Positions 1 through 8,617 of a stretch of DNA of 46,722 bases are shown piece by piece (position 1 is the stretch's first letter; each line of letters opens with the position of its first letter). Both the position numbers and the translations under genes were made by a program. Under the pieces are notes generated by a model. It was not told the DNA's origin. It saw nothing but the letters and a program-made list of their open reading frames with translations, and ran no database searches. Source of the stretch: Planctomycetota bacterium (GTDB lineage Bacteria; Planctomycetota; J058); assembly GCA_016765095.1 (NCBI GenBank), contig JAESQQ010000184.1, forward strand, positions 1 through 46,722. The letters are read 5' to 3'.

Positions 1-105
1 CCCAAGAAGGCGCCGCCCAAGAAGGCGCCGCCCAAGAAGGCGCCGCCCAAGAAGGCGCCGCCCAAGAAGGCGCCGCCCAAGAAGGCGCCGCCCAAGAAGG
101 CCCCC
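1..105 (+). repeat. Seven tandem 15-bp repeats encoding PKKAP
   Basis: Six identical copies of a 15-base unit (CCCAAGAAGGCGCCG) run from the first base. A seventh copy (91-105) differs only at synonymous positions. The unit is in frame with the following PilT-like gene and encodes Pro-Lys-Lys-Ala-Pro. The array reaches the window edge, so the true copy number is unknown. Such Lys/Pro/Ala-rich stretches resemble histone H1-like tails and flexible basic linkers. The near-identity of the copies suggests recent slippage or unequal exchange. Confidence 0.95.
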
Positions 106-1365
106 GAGGCTGTGGAGGAGAGCAAGTTCCAGGCGATCGTTCCGAGCGAGCTCGCGGAGCAAATGAGGCGCGTGGGCGAGGTGACCGGAGGCCCCGCGTT
201 CGTCCTCGTCCCTGTCTCTCAGTTGAGCGCAGCGCTCGCGAAGAAAATGCTCACCAGCTTCAACTGGGAGCCCAGGGAACAAGCCGAGGAGGAGATCGGC
301 GAGCAGCTACAGCCGGTCGGTGTTCGGACGCCAAGCCCCGCAGGCGAACGCCTCGACGCGATGCTCGAAATGGCGCGCGGCTGTGGCGCCAGCGACCTGC
401 ACCTCGTGGTCGGGCAAGCCCCCCTGGTCCGAGTCAACGGCGACCTACGCTACGCCCAAGAGCCAGTCCTCCAGGCTCCCGATTTGATCGACCTGCTCAA
501 GGGGGGGCTCTCGAAGCCTCAGCTCGGGCGGTTCACCGAGACAGGCGACTTGGACTGGTGTCACATCGTCGGTGACCACCGCTACCGCGCCAACGCGTGC
601 AAAGGCCGAGCTGGGCCGTCTATGACGTTCCGAGTCATTCACCAGAGGATCCCCTCGATCGCCGAACTCCAGCTCCCGCCAGCGATCAACAGGCTGGTGA
701 CTTACAACCAGGGCTTGATCCTCGTGACAGGCCCCCTCGGCGCTGGCAAGACGACGACTCTTGTGTCGCTCGTAGACTTGGTTAACAAGTCCCGTCCTGA
801 CCACATTATCAGCTGCGAAGACCCCGTCGAGTTTTTGATCCGACCGGACAAGAGCCAGGTCAGTCAGCGTGCCCTCGGCGAGGACACGATCTCGTTTGCC
901 AACGCGCTCCGCGGCGCCCTGCGCGAGGACCCAGATGTGCTCATGATCGGCGACTTGCGCGACTACGAGACGGCGAGCCTCGCGATCTCGGCGTCAGAGA
1001 CCGGGCACCTCGTCCTGGCGTCCATGCCGTCCATGAGCGCGGTCAAGACCCTCGACAAGTTGATCGATCTGTTCCCAGCCGACGAGCAAGACGCCACGCG
1101 GGGAATGGTCTCCGAGTCCTTGCGGGGCTTGATTTGTCAGCGACTGATCCCTGGAGTCAGCGGCTTGCGTGAGGTCGCGGTCGAACTCCTGTTCAACTCG
1201 GTCGCCGTCGCCAACGTGCTGAGGGACGGAACCTCGAGCAAGCTCGTCAACGCAATGCAAATGGGACGCAGCCAGGGAATGATCACGCTCGAAGACTCAC
1301 TCCGGGGCCTCCTCGACGCGGGGAAGATCACCGAAGAGACGTTCGAACTCGAGCTCGCTCGATAG
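1..1365 (+). CDS. PilT-family ATPase with basic repeat N-terminus and degenerate catalytic site (5' partial)
   Basis: The frame is open from base 1, so the gene starts upstream; a GTG at 112 would give 417 residues but would cut off the in-frame PKKAP array. Numbering from that GTG, the PilT/GspE ATPase core covers about residues 80-410. It has Walker A GPLGAGKT at 207-214 and a PilT-like C-terminal region near 355-395. Two catalytic features differ from PilT: the Walker B segment reads MIGDLRD, with Asp281 in place of the catalytic Glu, and the His-box HTN is replaced by MPS (305-307). It probably still binds nucleotide but may hydrolyse it poorly. A complete PilT follows 76 bases downstream on the same strand, so the pair may form a mixed motor or a motor plus regulatory subunit. 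The basic N-terminal tail is unusual for this family. A PilU-like role is possible but unproven. Confidence 0.85.
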   Translation, partial: PKKAPPKKAPPKKAPPKKAPPKKAPPKKAPPKKAPEAVEESKFQAIVPSELAEQMRRVGEVTGGPAFVLVPVSQLSAALAKKMLTSFNWEPREQAEEEIGEQLQPVGVRTPSPAGERLDAMLEMARGCGASDLHLVVGQAPLVRVNGDLRYAQEPVLQAPDLIDLLKGGLSKPQLGRFTETGDLDWCHIVGDHRYRANACKGRAGPSMTFRVIHQRIPSIAELQLPPAINRLVTYNQGLILVTGPLGAGKTTTLVSLVDLVNKSRPDHIISCEDPVEFLIRPDKSQVSQRALGEDTISFANALRGALREDPDVLMIGDLRDYETASLAISASETGHLVLASMPSMSAVKTLDKLIDLFPADEQDATRGMVSESLRGLICQRLIPGVSGLREVAVELLFNSVAVANVLRDGTSSKLVNAMQMGRSQGMITLEDSLRGLLDAGKITEETFELELAR

Positions 1366-1441
1366 CTATGGAGAAGCGGGGTACGGGAATGAGTTCGAGA
1401 GTCCGATCTGTGCTGAACCAGCCTGCGCAGAAGGTGGCCTC

Positions 1442-2524
1442 GTGGCTGCTCTAGACGTCCTGTTCCGCGAAATGCTGAGCCTCGACGGCTCGGACTTGCA
1501 CCTCCTCCAAGGCCAACCGCCTAAAATCCGCCTCCACGGACACGTCCAAGTCCTCGAGGGTCGGGAAGTCCTCGACGGTCCGACCCTGGAGAAGATGCTC
1601 TCTGAGGTCTGTGGGCCGCGGCGCTGGGCCCAATACAAGAGGACCGGCGACGCCGACTTCGCCTACCAAATGGGCACGGAAGCCCGCTTCCGCGGCAACT
1701 GCTACCACCACACCTTTGGGCACGGCGGAGTGTTCAGAGTCATTCCGACCGAGATCCTCTCGCTCGAACAGCTCAATGCGCCGCCGATCCTGTCCAAGAT
1801 CATGGAGCTGACCATGGGGTTGGTCCTCGTGACTGGGCCCACGGGTTCAGGCAAGTCGACCACGCTCGCGGCCATGCTGAATCACCTCAACGAGAACAAA
1901 GTCCTCAAGATCTTGACGCTCGAGGACCCGATCGAGTTCGTGCACTCAAGCAAGCGCTCGATCTTCCTCCAGCGGGAGGTTCACGATCACACCGAGAGCT
2001 TCTCGTCAGGGCTCCGCGCCGCCCTCCGCGAAGACTGCGACGTGATCCTTGTCGGCGAAATGCGCGACCTGGAGACGATCTCGCTCGCAATCTCCGCAGC
2101 GGAGAACGGCGTCCTGGTCATGGGTACCTTGCACACCAACTCGGCCGCCAAGACAGTCGACCGAATCGTGAACGTGTTCCCCCAAGGGCAACGCGCTCAG
2201 GTCTTGAACATGCTCAGCACCTCGCTGCGCGCGATCGTCTCCCAGCAGCTCTTGCGCAAGAAGGGAGGCGAGGGTCGCGTCGCGGTCCACGAGATCCTCC
2301 TGACCAACACCGCTGCCCGCGCCGCGATTCGAGAAGGCGCGATCGCCAGGCTCAATCAAGTCGTCATGCAGGGCCGCAAACAAGGAATGATCAACTTCGA
2401 CGCGGCGCTCCGAAAGACGGTTGACTCAGGAGCAGTCGGTGCCAAGGACGCGTTCCTCAAGGCGTTCGACAAGAGGAGCTTCCTCGACTTGTTCGGCGGG
2501 AAGGACCCCTTCGAGGTCACCTGA
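1442..2524 (+). CDS. pilT: Type IV pilus retraction ATPase PilT
   Basis: This is a 360-residue protein of normal PilT length. PilT is the cytosolic hexameric ATPase that disassembles type IV pili during twitching. Visible motifs are the Asp-box region RFRGNCYHH at 82-90, Walker A GPTGSGKS at 132-139, Asp/Glu-box LTLEDPIEF at 158-166, Walker B VILVGEMRD with catalytic Glu206, the His-box GTLHTNSA around 228-235, and QGRKQGM near 310. All catalytic positions are intact, unlike the upstream paralogue. The GTG start at 1442 is supported by an AAGGTGG ribosome site just upstream. The 76-base gap after the preceding gene is compatible with one transcript. No pilin or other pilus gene is visible, so a secretion or other surface motor role cannot be excluded. 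Confidence 0.92.
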   Translation: MAALDVLFREMLSLDGSDLHLLQGQPPKIRLHGHVQVLEGREVLDGPTLEKMLSEVCGPRRWAQYKRTGDADFAYQMGTEARFRGNCYHHTFGHGGVFRVIPTEILSLEQLNAPPILSKIMELTMGLVLVTGPTGSGKSTTLAAMLNHLNENKVLKILTLEDPIEFVHSSKRSIFLQREVHDHTESFSSGLRAALREDCDVILVGEMRDLETISLAISAAENGVLVMGTLHTNSAAKTVDRIVNVFPQGQRAQVLNMLSTSLRAIVSQQLLRKKGGEGRVAVHEILLTNTAARAAIREGAIARLNQVVMQGRKQGMINFDAALRKTVDSGAVGAKDAFLKAFDKRSFLDLFGGKDPFEVT

Positions 2525-2557
2525 GCGAAGACGCCCGCCGGAGCGGATCCACCGGTT

Positions 2558-2578
2558 CGGTTCCCGAATTCGGAACCG
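2558..2578 (+). terminator. Stem-loop downstream of pilT
   Basis: CGGTTCC and GGAACCG form a perfect 7-bp stem around a 7-base loop, 34 bases after the pilT stop codon. No U-tract follows, so it may be an RNA stabilising end or a weak terminator. The rest of the gap to 2755 shows no gene. Confidence 0.4.
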
Positions 2579-2755
2579 CTGCTGAAGAAACGACCGATTT
2601 GGGCACCTCGCCAGCTACTGGGCGACGCGTTTAAGGCCTTTTCTCACAGGCCCTTAGGGGCCAAACTCGGTCTCCTGACGTGCGAGACCAGGAAAACGGA
2701 GGGGGCTCGCAGAGGGATCAGGATTCGCTATTGGGCGCTCCTCTAGGGAGGGCTC

Positions 2756-4237
2756 ATGCTCCTAGTCTCGTCTCGCTCCGCCTGTGTTCTTTGGGCGTCG
2801 GTTGTCTGCTCGCTATCCCTGGGTCTTGTGACCACCGGCTGCTCTGGCGGTGGATCGTCCTCGGGTGGGAGCGCGTCGACGGCCGCAGCGACCAACTCCT
2901 CGACCCCGGGCGCGACGACTTCAGGCACGACGGCCCCCGCCGCTCCGGCTCCGTCTCCGATCGCGACCCAGCCGGTCGCGGGCACCTGGTACAAGGGCGA
3001 CCTCCACTCGCACTCCGCGACGCACAGCGACGACGCTCGCCGTCAACTCGGAGACGACATAGCGACCACGGTTCGGGTGGCCGAGAAGACCGGGCTCGAC
3101 TTCCTCGCCGGCACCGATCACCGGACCAACGCCCTCCTGACCGACACCAACTTCAGCTCGCAGACCATGGTCTTGCTGCCAGGCATGGAGTGGGGCGGGA
3201 GCATGCACGCCGGCGCGATCGGCTTCACTTCGCCGATCCCAGTCTCCTCCACGAGCAGCGGCGCCGCGCTCGCACCTGAGATCGACGCGATCGTGAGCAC
3301 CGTTCAAAGCCAGGGCGGGATCTTCGTGCTCAACCATCCCTGCGAGGACGGCAAGCTCTGGGTCGCGGACATCCAGAACTTTGACGCGATTGAAGTCTGG
3401 AACGGACCGTATTCCATGCGCGATTGGACTCCGCTGACCCAGCAGGACCTAGACGACAAGGCAGCTGGCCTGGGCCTGACCGCCGCTGGCGTGGCCCCCA
3501 ACCCCCACATGGTCGCGGCGATCACTGAGCAGCGAGGCGGCCCACAGCTCCAGGCGTTGGCGTTCTACGAGAGCTACCTCAACAGCGGTCGACGAGTGGC
3601 CGCGGTGGGCGGCGGCGATCGCCACATGCTCCTCCCCCAAGGTAGCCCGACGACTCGCGTTTACGCCGCGACTCGTGACCGGAAGGGGATCCTGGACGGG
3701 ATCCGCCAAGGCCGGACCTATATCAGCCGCAAGCCAAGCGGCCCGCTCGTCGACTTCCGCGCGGACAAGGACGGCGACGGCGCGTTCGAGTCCATGATCG
3801 GCGACGAGGTCACGGCGGGGACGCCGGCTGAGTTTCGGATCGTGATCGAGGGGGCACCCGGAGGCCGGGTCGACGTCATCAAGAACAGCGTCGTGATCCG
3901 CAGCGAGCCGATCGTGGGCAACAATTTCGTCCTGACCTTTAGCGACGTACCGGCCACGGGAGATTGGTATCGCCTTGACGTGTTCGAGCTGATCGACCCG
4001 CGCGTCCAGCAGAGCACTGGCCTGATCCTGCGCGCGGCCCAAGCCTCGGGGAAGGACTGGGCCGTCCTCCTGGCCCTGTTCACGACGATTCGCCGGAGCG
4101 CGCTCGACTTCACCTACGGCACGCTGCTCCCGACGTTGCTGCTCCCCGAGGAAGTCGACAAGGTCACCAACGCGAGCCTCAAGGACCCCGGCTACTGCCG
4201 GGGCGCGATCACGAGCCCGATCTACACGTCTCGCTAA
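2756..4237 (+). CDS. Lipoprotein with PHP-type metallohydrolase domain (CehA/McbA-like)
   Basis: A 493-residue exported lipoprotein. Residues 1-28 are a lipoprotein signal ending in TTGC, so Cys29 should be lipidated. Residues 30-75 are a Ser/Thr/Ala/Pro-rich linker. The PHP domain then shows its metal-binding motifs: GDLHSHS at 81-87, GTDHR at 119-123, GMEW at 143-146, an NHPCEDGK segment and GGGDRH. PHP enzymes of the CehA/McbA group hydrolyse ester or phosphoester bonds with bound metals, but the substrate here cannot be told. A C-terminal beta-rich part follows. The ATG has a good AGGGAGG ribosome site. The secreted phospholipase-D-like gene follows 224 bases downstream on the same strand; the two may both act on envelope or external phosphoesters, which is inference. 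Confidence 0.85.
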   Translation: MLLVSSRSACVLWASVVCSLSLGLVTTGCSGGGSSSGGSASTAAATNSSTPGATTSGTTAPAAPAPSPIATQPVAGTWYKGDLHSHSATHSDDARRQLGDDIATTVRVAEKTGLDFLAGTDHRTNALLTDTNFSSQTMVLLPGMEWGGSMHAGAIGFTSPIPVSSTSSGAALAPEIDAIVSTVQSQGGIFVLNHPCEDGKLWVADIQNFDAIEVWNGPYSMRDWTPLTQQDLDDKAAGLGLTAAGVAPNPHMVAAITEQRGGPQLQALAFYESYLNSGRRVAAVGGGDRHMLLPQGSPTTRVYAATRDRKGILDGIRQGRTYISRKPSGPLVDFRADKDGDGAFESMIGDEVTAGTPAEFRIVIEGAPGGRVDVIKNSVVIRSEPIVGNNFVLTFSDVPATGDWYRLDVFELIDPRVQQSTGLILRAAQASGKDWAVLLALFTTIRRSALDFTYGTLLPTLLLPEEVDKVTNASLKDPGYCRGAITSPIYTSR

Positions 4238-4243
4238 CCCCCC

Positions 4244-4279
4244 CAGATCTCCAAACGCAGTCCCCAAACCTGGGATCTG
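4244..4279 (+). terminator. Weak stem-loop after the PHP lipoprotein gene
   Basis: CAGATC (4244-4249) and GATCTG (4274-4279) can pair around a 24-base C/A-rich loop, starting six bases after the stop codon. No U-tract follows. The remainder of the gap to 4461 shows no gene. Confidence 0.3.
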
Positions 4280-4461
4280 CCTCGCAAGCGGTTCTCTATC
4301 GACCCCAGGGGATCGACGAGCGTCCGGGGCGGCACAGCCTCTCGTACTCAACCGTGAGCCAGCTACCCCTTGGATCGAGAGCTTCAGCTTCGGCCCTCTC
4401 CTTGCGCGAGGTTCACCACTGACCGGGGGAGCCTCTCGCCCCTCCGGTTCCTGGAGGAACC

Positions 4462-6255
4462 GTGAGAAACCAGACCCTCAATGGCGCGCTCTGCTTGCTG
4501 GCAGTGTTCGCCCTCTCCCCGAGCCTCGAAGCGGCACCGATCCAAGAGGGCACCTTCACGGCCCGGGGAACCTTCGCGACTTCGGCCACAAAGCGCACGG
4601 CGACCAGGCTCACGCTTCAGTTTCGCAGGCTCACGGCCGATACGTTCGAGGTGACCCGGACCGAGGCCAAGACCGGCGTTTGGCTCGGCCGAGGCAAGGT
4701 CTTGGGACAGTCACTGGTCGTGCAGTTCCGACGCAGACGCGGGATCGCGGCCTCGCTCAGGAGCTCCGCGAGCGCCTCGCGCAGCGCGACGACCCGAGCG
4801 GTCTTCTCCTTCTCAAGCCAGGAGGTGGTCTACGCCCGCTACTACCCAGGGACTCGCTCCCAGAAGCTGATCGGGTTCGAGAAGGGAAGGCGGGCGCGCG
4901 GAGGTGAAGCCAAGCTCGGCGTCAGGCGCTCCAAACTCTTCCAGATCGTCATCCAGGCGGCCAACAGCGCCCCTCTGCCAGGCACGACCGCTGACCAACG
5001 CGCCCTCGTGACCGTCAACAACTGGGCTGGTGTAGAGGTCTTGATCGAGCCCGAGCGCATTTACAAGAAGTATGCCGAGTTGATCGAGGGAGCCGAGCAC
5101 GACGTCGCGCTCCAGACCTTCGCCTGGGACAAGGACTCGCAGCCAGTTGATGAGGTGTTCCGCGGGCTGCAGCGCCTCCAAGAGCGGCGCCGTCAGGCCG
5201 GGGCCACTCGAGCCGTCAAGGTTCGGATCCTGATCGACACCATGACCTCAGGCATGAACATGAACACCAAGACTCAGGACATATTCCTCGAGCTGCGGAT
5301 CATGCGGAGCGAATACAAACTCGACCCTCAGTTCGTCGATCTCCGGGTTGGTGCTTATGACCACAAACTGCTCGGCTCGATGCACTCCAAGAGCCTCGTT
5401 GTGGACGGGCGAGTGGCTGTGCTCACCGGCGCGAACATGAACAAGAACGACAACTGGGACACGGGTGAGCACGACGCTGGATTCGTGCTGGGGGGTGCGG
5501 TCGCGCTCTCCTTGCTGGCCGACTTCGACGACGCCTGGCTCAAGAGTCGAGTCTGGAAGGCAGGTGACTTTGGCTACGGGAACAGGTGGATGCGCGCGCT
5601 CCCTATGGCGGAGGCGACCCGGATCCCCTCACGCGTCGTGCACCGAATCGCGCCCCCCAGGCCAAGCGAGCGGCAGATCCCAATGATGGTCGTCGGCAAG
5701 CAAGCCCGCGACGGCTTGTTCCCCACGCGCAAGACGGGTCATCCGCTCAATCGGACCTACCTGGCCCTGCTCGACAACGCCAAGCGGGAGATCCACATTC
5801 AGACCCCAAACCTGAACGAACGTGAGATCAAGGCAGCTCTGGTGGCGGCTGTGAGGCGGGGGGTGCGGGTCAAGATGGTGCTATCGAAGGGCTACGAGAA
5901 GTTCGCGGAGTCAATGCCCTATCAGGGCGGGACAAATCAGGAGAACGTCGAGGACCTCTACGAGCGTCTCGCTCGCGCTGGCGTCGACTCCCCCAAGAGT
6001 AGGCTGCAGATTCGTTGGTATCGCCACGGCTCCGCGAGCCGCGGTCCGGTCGAGGGGAACTCGGCCAAGGCTAACCACGTCAAGTACCTGGCCGTCGACG
6101 GTCAGATCACGCTCGTGACGAGTCTGAACAACGACACCCAGTCCTGGCGGAGTTCACGTGAGATCGGCGTCGTGATCGACGACGTCGCGACCACGCGACG
6201 GTGGGGGCGTCAGCTGTTTACGCCTGACTTTAGGAACGGCGTCCAAGTCGACTGA
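4462..6255 (+). CDS. Secreted phospholipase D-like protein
   Basis: A 597-residue protein with a Sec signal peptide (about residues 1-24, ending LEAA). The N-terminal region (25-140) is beta-rich and unassigned. Two PLD half-domains follow, each with an HxKxxxxD motif: HSKSLVVD with H308/K310/D315, and HVKYLAVD with H539/K541/D546. Both are followed by the expected Gly/Ser and Asn residues (TGANMNKND and TSLNNDTQSW). This superfamily transfers phosphatidyl or other phosphodiester groups through a phosphohistidine. With a signal peptide and no membrane helix it should act outside the inner membrane. The GTG start follows a strong CTGGAGGAACC site. Substrate could be phospholipid or nucleic acid; the sequence does not decide. 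Confidence 0.88.
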   Translation: MRNQTLNGALCLLAVFALSPSLEAAPIQEGTFTARGTFATSATKRTATRLTLQFRRLTADTFEVTRTEAKTGVWLGRGKVLGQSLVVQFRRRRGIAASLRSSASASRSATTRAVFSFSSQEVVYARYYPGTRSQKLIGFEKGRRARGGEAKLGVRRSKLFQIVIQAANSAPLPGTTADQRALVTVNNWAGVEVLIEPERIYKKYAELIEGAEHDVALQTFAWDKDSQPVDEVFRGLQRLQERRRQAGATRAVKVRILIDTMTSGMNMNTKTQDIFLELRIMRSEYKLDPQFVDLRVGAYDHKLLGSMHSKSLVVDGRVAVLTGANMNKNDNWDTGEHDAGFVLGGAVALSLLADFDDAWLKSRVWKAGDFGYGNRWMRALPMAEATRIPSRVVHRIAPPRPSERQIPMMVVGKQARDGLFPTRKTGHPLNRTYLALLDNAKREIHIQTPNLNEREIKAALVAAVRRGVRVKMVLSKGYEKFAESMPYQGGTNQENVEDLYERLARAGVDSPKSRLQIRWYRHGSASRGPVEGNSAKANHVKYLAVDGQITLVTSLNNDTQSWRSSREIGVVIDDVATTRRWGRQLFTPDFRNGVQVD

Positions 6256-6308
6256 CAGAGCAGATCCGCGTCGAGCCGTGCCGCCTCGCCTACCCAGAGG
6301 AGCGAACT

Positions 6309-6677
6309 GTGGACCCCGTTGGACTTCCCTCGATCACCGCCGTAGGCCGAATGATCGGCACGCCCACGTCCATGTCCCCAGAGCAGGTTCGAGGTCGGCG
6401 AGTTACCCCCGCCGCCGACGTGTGGGGTCTGGGAGTCCTGCTCTATCAGGCGCTGACGCTCGAATTGCCCTTCCAGGGCATCACCGTCTGCGACCTCGCC
6501 GTCGAGATCGTGACCGCCAAGCCCGTCTCTCCGCGGGCGATTGATCCCTACGTCCCTCGCTCGCTCGAGTCAGTGTGCCTCCACGCCCTCGCTCGTCATC
6601 CTGAGGCCAGGCCTCCAGACGCGGGGCCCTTCGCGTCTGCATTGGAGGCTGCCCTGGGGAGCAGCCCATGCCTCTAA
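6309..6677 (+). pseudogene. Remnant of a Ser/Thr kinase C-lobe
   Basis: The frame encodes the second half of a Hanks-type kinase: activation-segment end MIGTPTSMSPEQV, then AADVWGLGVLLYQALT, and the terminal helices ending near SALEAALGS. The glycine loop, catalytic Lys, HRD and DFG are all absent. Immediately upstream the frame runs back into the phospholipase gene without kinase similarity, so the N-terminal two thirds of the domain are missing. It is closest to the Sel1-repeat kinase encoded at 18438-20444, sharing MSPEQV, DVWGLGV and LYQALT and the spacing between them. No membrane helix or outer domain remains. The GTG at 6309 is the first start in frame but lacks a convincing ribosome site. 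Confidence 0.8.
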
Positions 6678-6773
6678 GCGTGGTCTCCATCGGGCTCTTT
6701 TTCGGTTGGCCCGCCCCGCCACCCCAAGCGCTTCCGACCCAGGCCGGGCCGGTCGACGTTCTCGCCTTGGCCC

Positions 6774-8252
6774 CTACTTCCCGCTGAGTCCGTAGCGGTC
6801 GAGCATGCGATAGAAGGTCGAGCGGGGGACATTTAGCTTTCGTGCAGCCGCGACACGACTGCCCTTCGTCTCGAGGAGGGCCGCCACGACGAGATCCCGC
6901 TTGACCTCCTCCAGCGTCCGTGAGGGCTGATCCGGAGCGCCAGCCTCGCGAATCTCACGGGGCAACGCCTCGGGCGTGAGTTCACCCCCAAAGGTCGCCA
7001 GGCGGACGCAGAGGTTGTTGAGTTCGTGGAGGTTTCCCGGCCAGGAATACTGGACCAGCGAGTCGAAGACCTCAGGGGCGACCGGACCGTGACCCGGAGC
7101 CTCACGCCCCAGGAGAAACACAAAGAGCTGAGGGACATCGTCGACGCGCTCACGGAGCGAGGGAACCGAGATCGATTGAAGCGAGAGCAGGCAGCGGAGG
7201 TCTTCAGCGAGCCGGCCTTCGGCCACTAGCTGATCCGGGTCGGAGCTCATGGAGACGACGACTCGGGTCAAGAGGGGCTGGGGGCGATCGCTGCCCACCG
7301 CGCAGAAAGCCCGCTCCTTGAGGACTGTCATGATCTCCCTCTGCAAAGAGAGGGGGATCGAGTCGAGGTCCTCCAAGACAAGCGTGCCCGAGCTCGCTTG
7401 GACCAAGGCGCCGTCCTTGGCGAGGCCGACGAGGTCTAGATGCCCAAACAGCTTCCCTCGCAGGTCGCGCTCGTCGATTCCCGAACAGGGGAGCGAGACG
7501 AACTCACCCTTTCGAATGCTCCGAGCGTGAACCTCTCGCGCGACCGCTGACTTGCCCGAGCCTACCTCCCCCAGGATCAAGAGCGGGGTCAAAGAGCGCG
7601 CCGCGCGATCGACCTCTTCTTGGATCTTGTGCATCGCAGGGGAGTCGCCGACCAGCTCCCCCCGCCGAACTATCGAATCAAGCGTAGGCACGAGCCGCGG
7701 AGCGGGGCTCGGGCTCGGCTCAGCCTCCGCTGCACTCACCACCTTCAACCGAGCTGTCTCTAAGGCCAGCGCTGCTTGATCTGCGAAGGCCCTCAGGCAG
7801 GGCAGATCAGCTTCGGTGAATGCGGCCTTGTCGAAGCGGTGATCGACGTAGAGGACGCCGACTGTCTCGCCTCGGAGTCGCATGGGGACGCACGCGATCG
7901 AGAGCACTCGGCGAGCCTGGACGCTGCTGATCTCGATCAGGTCCTCGTCCTCTTCGTGGGTCGTGACCACGTCTCGGTCGAGGTCTAAGACGCGCTGGAC
8001 GACCGTCTTGGAGATCTTTCCGGCGGGGCTGTTGAGCGCGTCGCCGTCGAACCCGAGCGCCATTTCGACGCGCTTCTTGATTCCGCCCGGCTTCTTCTCG
8101 ACTCGAACGAGGAACCCACGCTCTGCCTCGGTCAGCTGGATCGCTGAGTGCACGATCAGATGAAACAAGGGCTCGAGGCTCTCCTCCCGAGCCAGCGCAG
8201 CCCCCACTTCGCGAAGCCTACGAAGCCAGGCCAATTCTCGCTCACTCGTCAT
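6774..8252 (-). CDS. GAF-AAA+-Fis transcriptional regulator with degenerate AAA+ core
   Basis: A 492-residue protein shaped like a bacterial enhancer-binding protein: GAF domain (about 20-167), AAA+ domain (about 200-420, Walker A GEVGSGKS at 228-235), and a Fis-type helix-turn-helix at the C-terminus (about 445-488, AARKLNVPRSTFYRMLDRYGL). The AAA+ domain has lost several hallmarks. The sigma-54-contacting GAFTGA loop is replaced by DLVGLA, Walker B reads LVLEDL, and the segment that is usually FREDLYYRL reads LAEDLRCLL, without the arginine fingers. It is therefore unlikely to remodel sigma-54 holoenzyme in the usual way, and may bind DNA as a GAF-controlled regulator. The ATG at 8252 has an AAGGGGAC site. 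It is transcribed away from the hairpin-rich gap at 8253-8617. Confidence 0.85.
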   Translation of the reverse strand: MTSERELAWLRRLREVGAALAREESLEPLFHLIVHSAIQLTEAERGFLVRVEKKPGGIKKRVEMALGFDGDALNSPAGKISKTVVQRVLDLDRDVVTTHEEDEDLIEISSVQARRVLSIACVPMRLRGETVGVLYVDHRFDKAAFTEADLPCLRAFADQAALALETARLKVVSAAEAEPSPSPAPRLVPTLDSIVRRGELVGDSPAMHKIQEEVDRAARSLTPLLILGEVGSGKSAVAREVHARSIRKGEFVSLPCSGIDERDLRGKLFGHLDLVGLAKDGALVQASSGTLVLEDLDSIPLSLQREIMTVLKERAFCAVGSDRPQPLLTRVVVSMSSDPDQLVAEGRLAEDLRCLLSLQSISVPSLRERVDDVPQLFVFLLGREAPGHGPVAPEVFDSLVQYSWPGNLHELNNLCVRLATFGGELTPEALPREIREAGAPDQPSRTLEEVKRDLVVAALLETKGSRVAAARKLNVPRSTFYRMLDRYGLSGK

Positions 8253-8366
8253 CCCGTCCCCTTGCTCTCATTGCCGACCTTACCCCCCCCACGACTCGAC
8301 AGTGAGCACGCTGATGGTGGCTCCGACTCCGACCGAGCCACCCCGTTCACCCAGGCCAAGAGAAGA

Positions 8367-8401
8367 GCCCGCGGGGAGCGCCTGAGGGCGTCCCCGCGGG
8401 C
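8367..8401. other. Strong GC-rich stem-loop
   Basis: An 11-bp perfect stem, GCCCGCGGGGA (8367-8377) with TCCCCGCGGGC (8391-8401), continues after a one-base bulge into CGCC/GGCG closed by a TGAG loop. On the minus strand a pyrimidine-rich stretch (TCTTCTCTT) follows, so it could end a minus-strand transcript, although no minus gene lies just upstream. A related hairpin lies at 22305-22342, after the intact TraB-like gene. The gap 8253-8617 has no recognisable gene apart from this and the twin hairpins at 8472-8511. Confidence 0.6.
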
Positions 8402-8471
8402 AAGCGGAAGAGGGGAGTGGTTGGAGAATGAAAACAGAGCTCAGACTTTGGGGAGTCGGGTCTCGTACTAC

Positions 8472-8511
8472 CAGCGCGGAAGCGCTGACTACTGCCAGCG
8501 CGAAAGCGCTG
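8472..8511 (+). other. Two tandem GNRA-loop hairpins
   Basis: Two copies of CAGCGC-(GGAA or GAAA)-GCGCTG occur at 8472-8487 and 8496-8511, exactly 24 bases apart. Each forms a 6-bp stem closed by a GNRA-type tetraloop. The second stem can extend by four more pairs (ACTG/CAGT) past one mismatch. The pattern suggests a structured RNA or a protein-binding site upstream of the TraB-family remnant. Confidence 0.55.
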
Positions 8512-8617
8512 ACAGTGGGAATCGATGTTGCAGTTGTTACGGAACTCGTGAGCGAGCGTTGGCGCCTCGCTAGTCCTGCCAGGACACAGACGGAGCGCGG
8601 TCTGTGCCCACTGGAGA

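Noticed and set aside
2680-3279. Plus-strand frame of 199 residues overlapping the start of the PHP lipoprotein
   Set aside because: It overlaps the lipoprotein signal in another frame and is rich in Arg without a domain.
3449-4351. Minus-strand frame of 300 residues over the PHP lipoprotein
   Set aside because: Antisense to a gene with clear metal-binding motifs and a lipobox; no support of its own.
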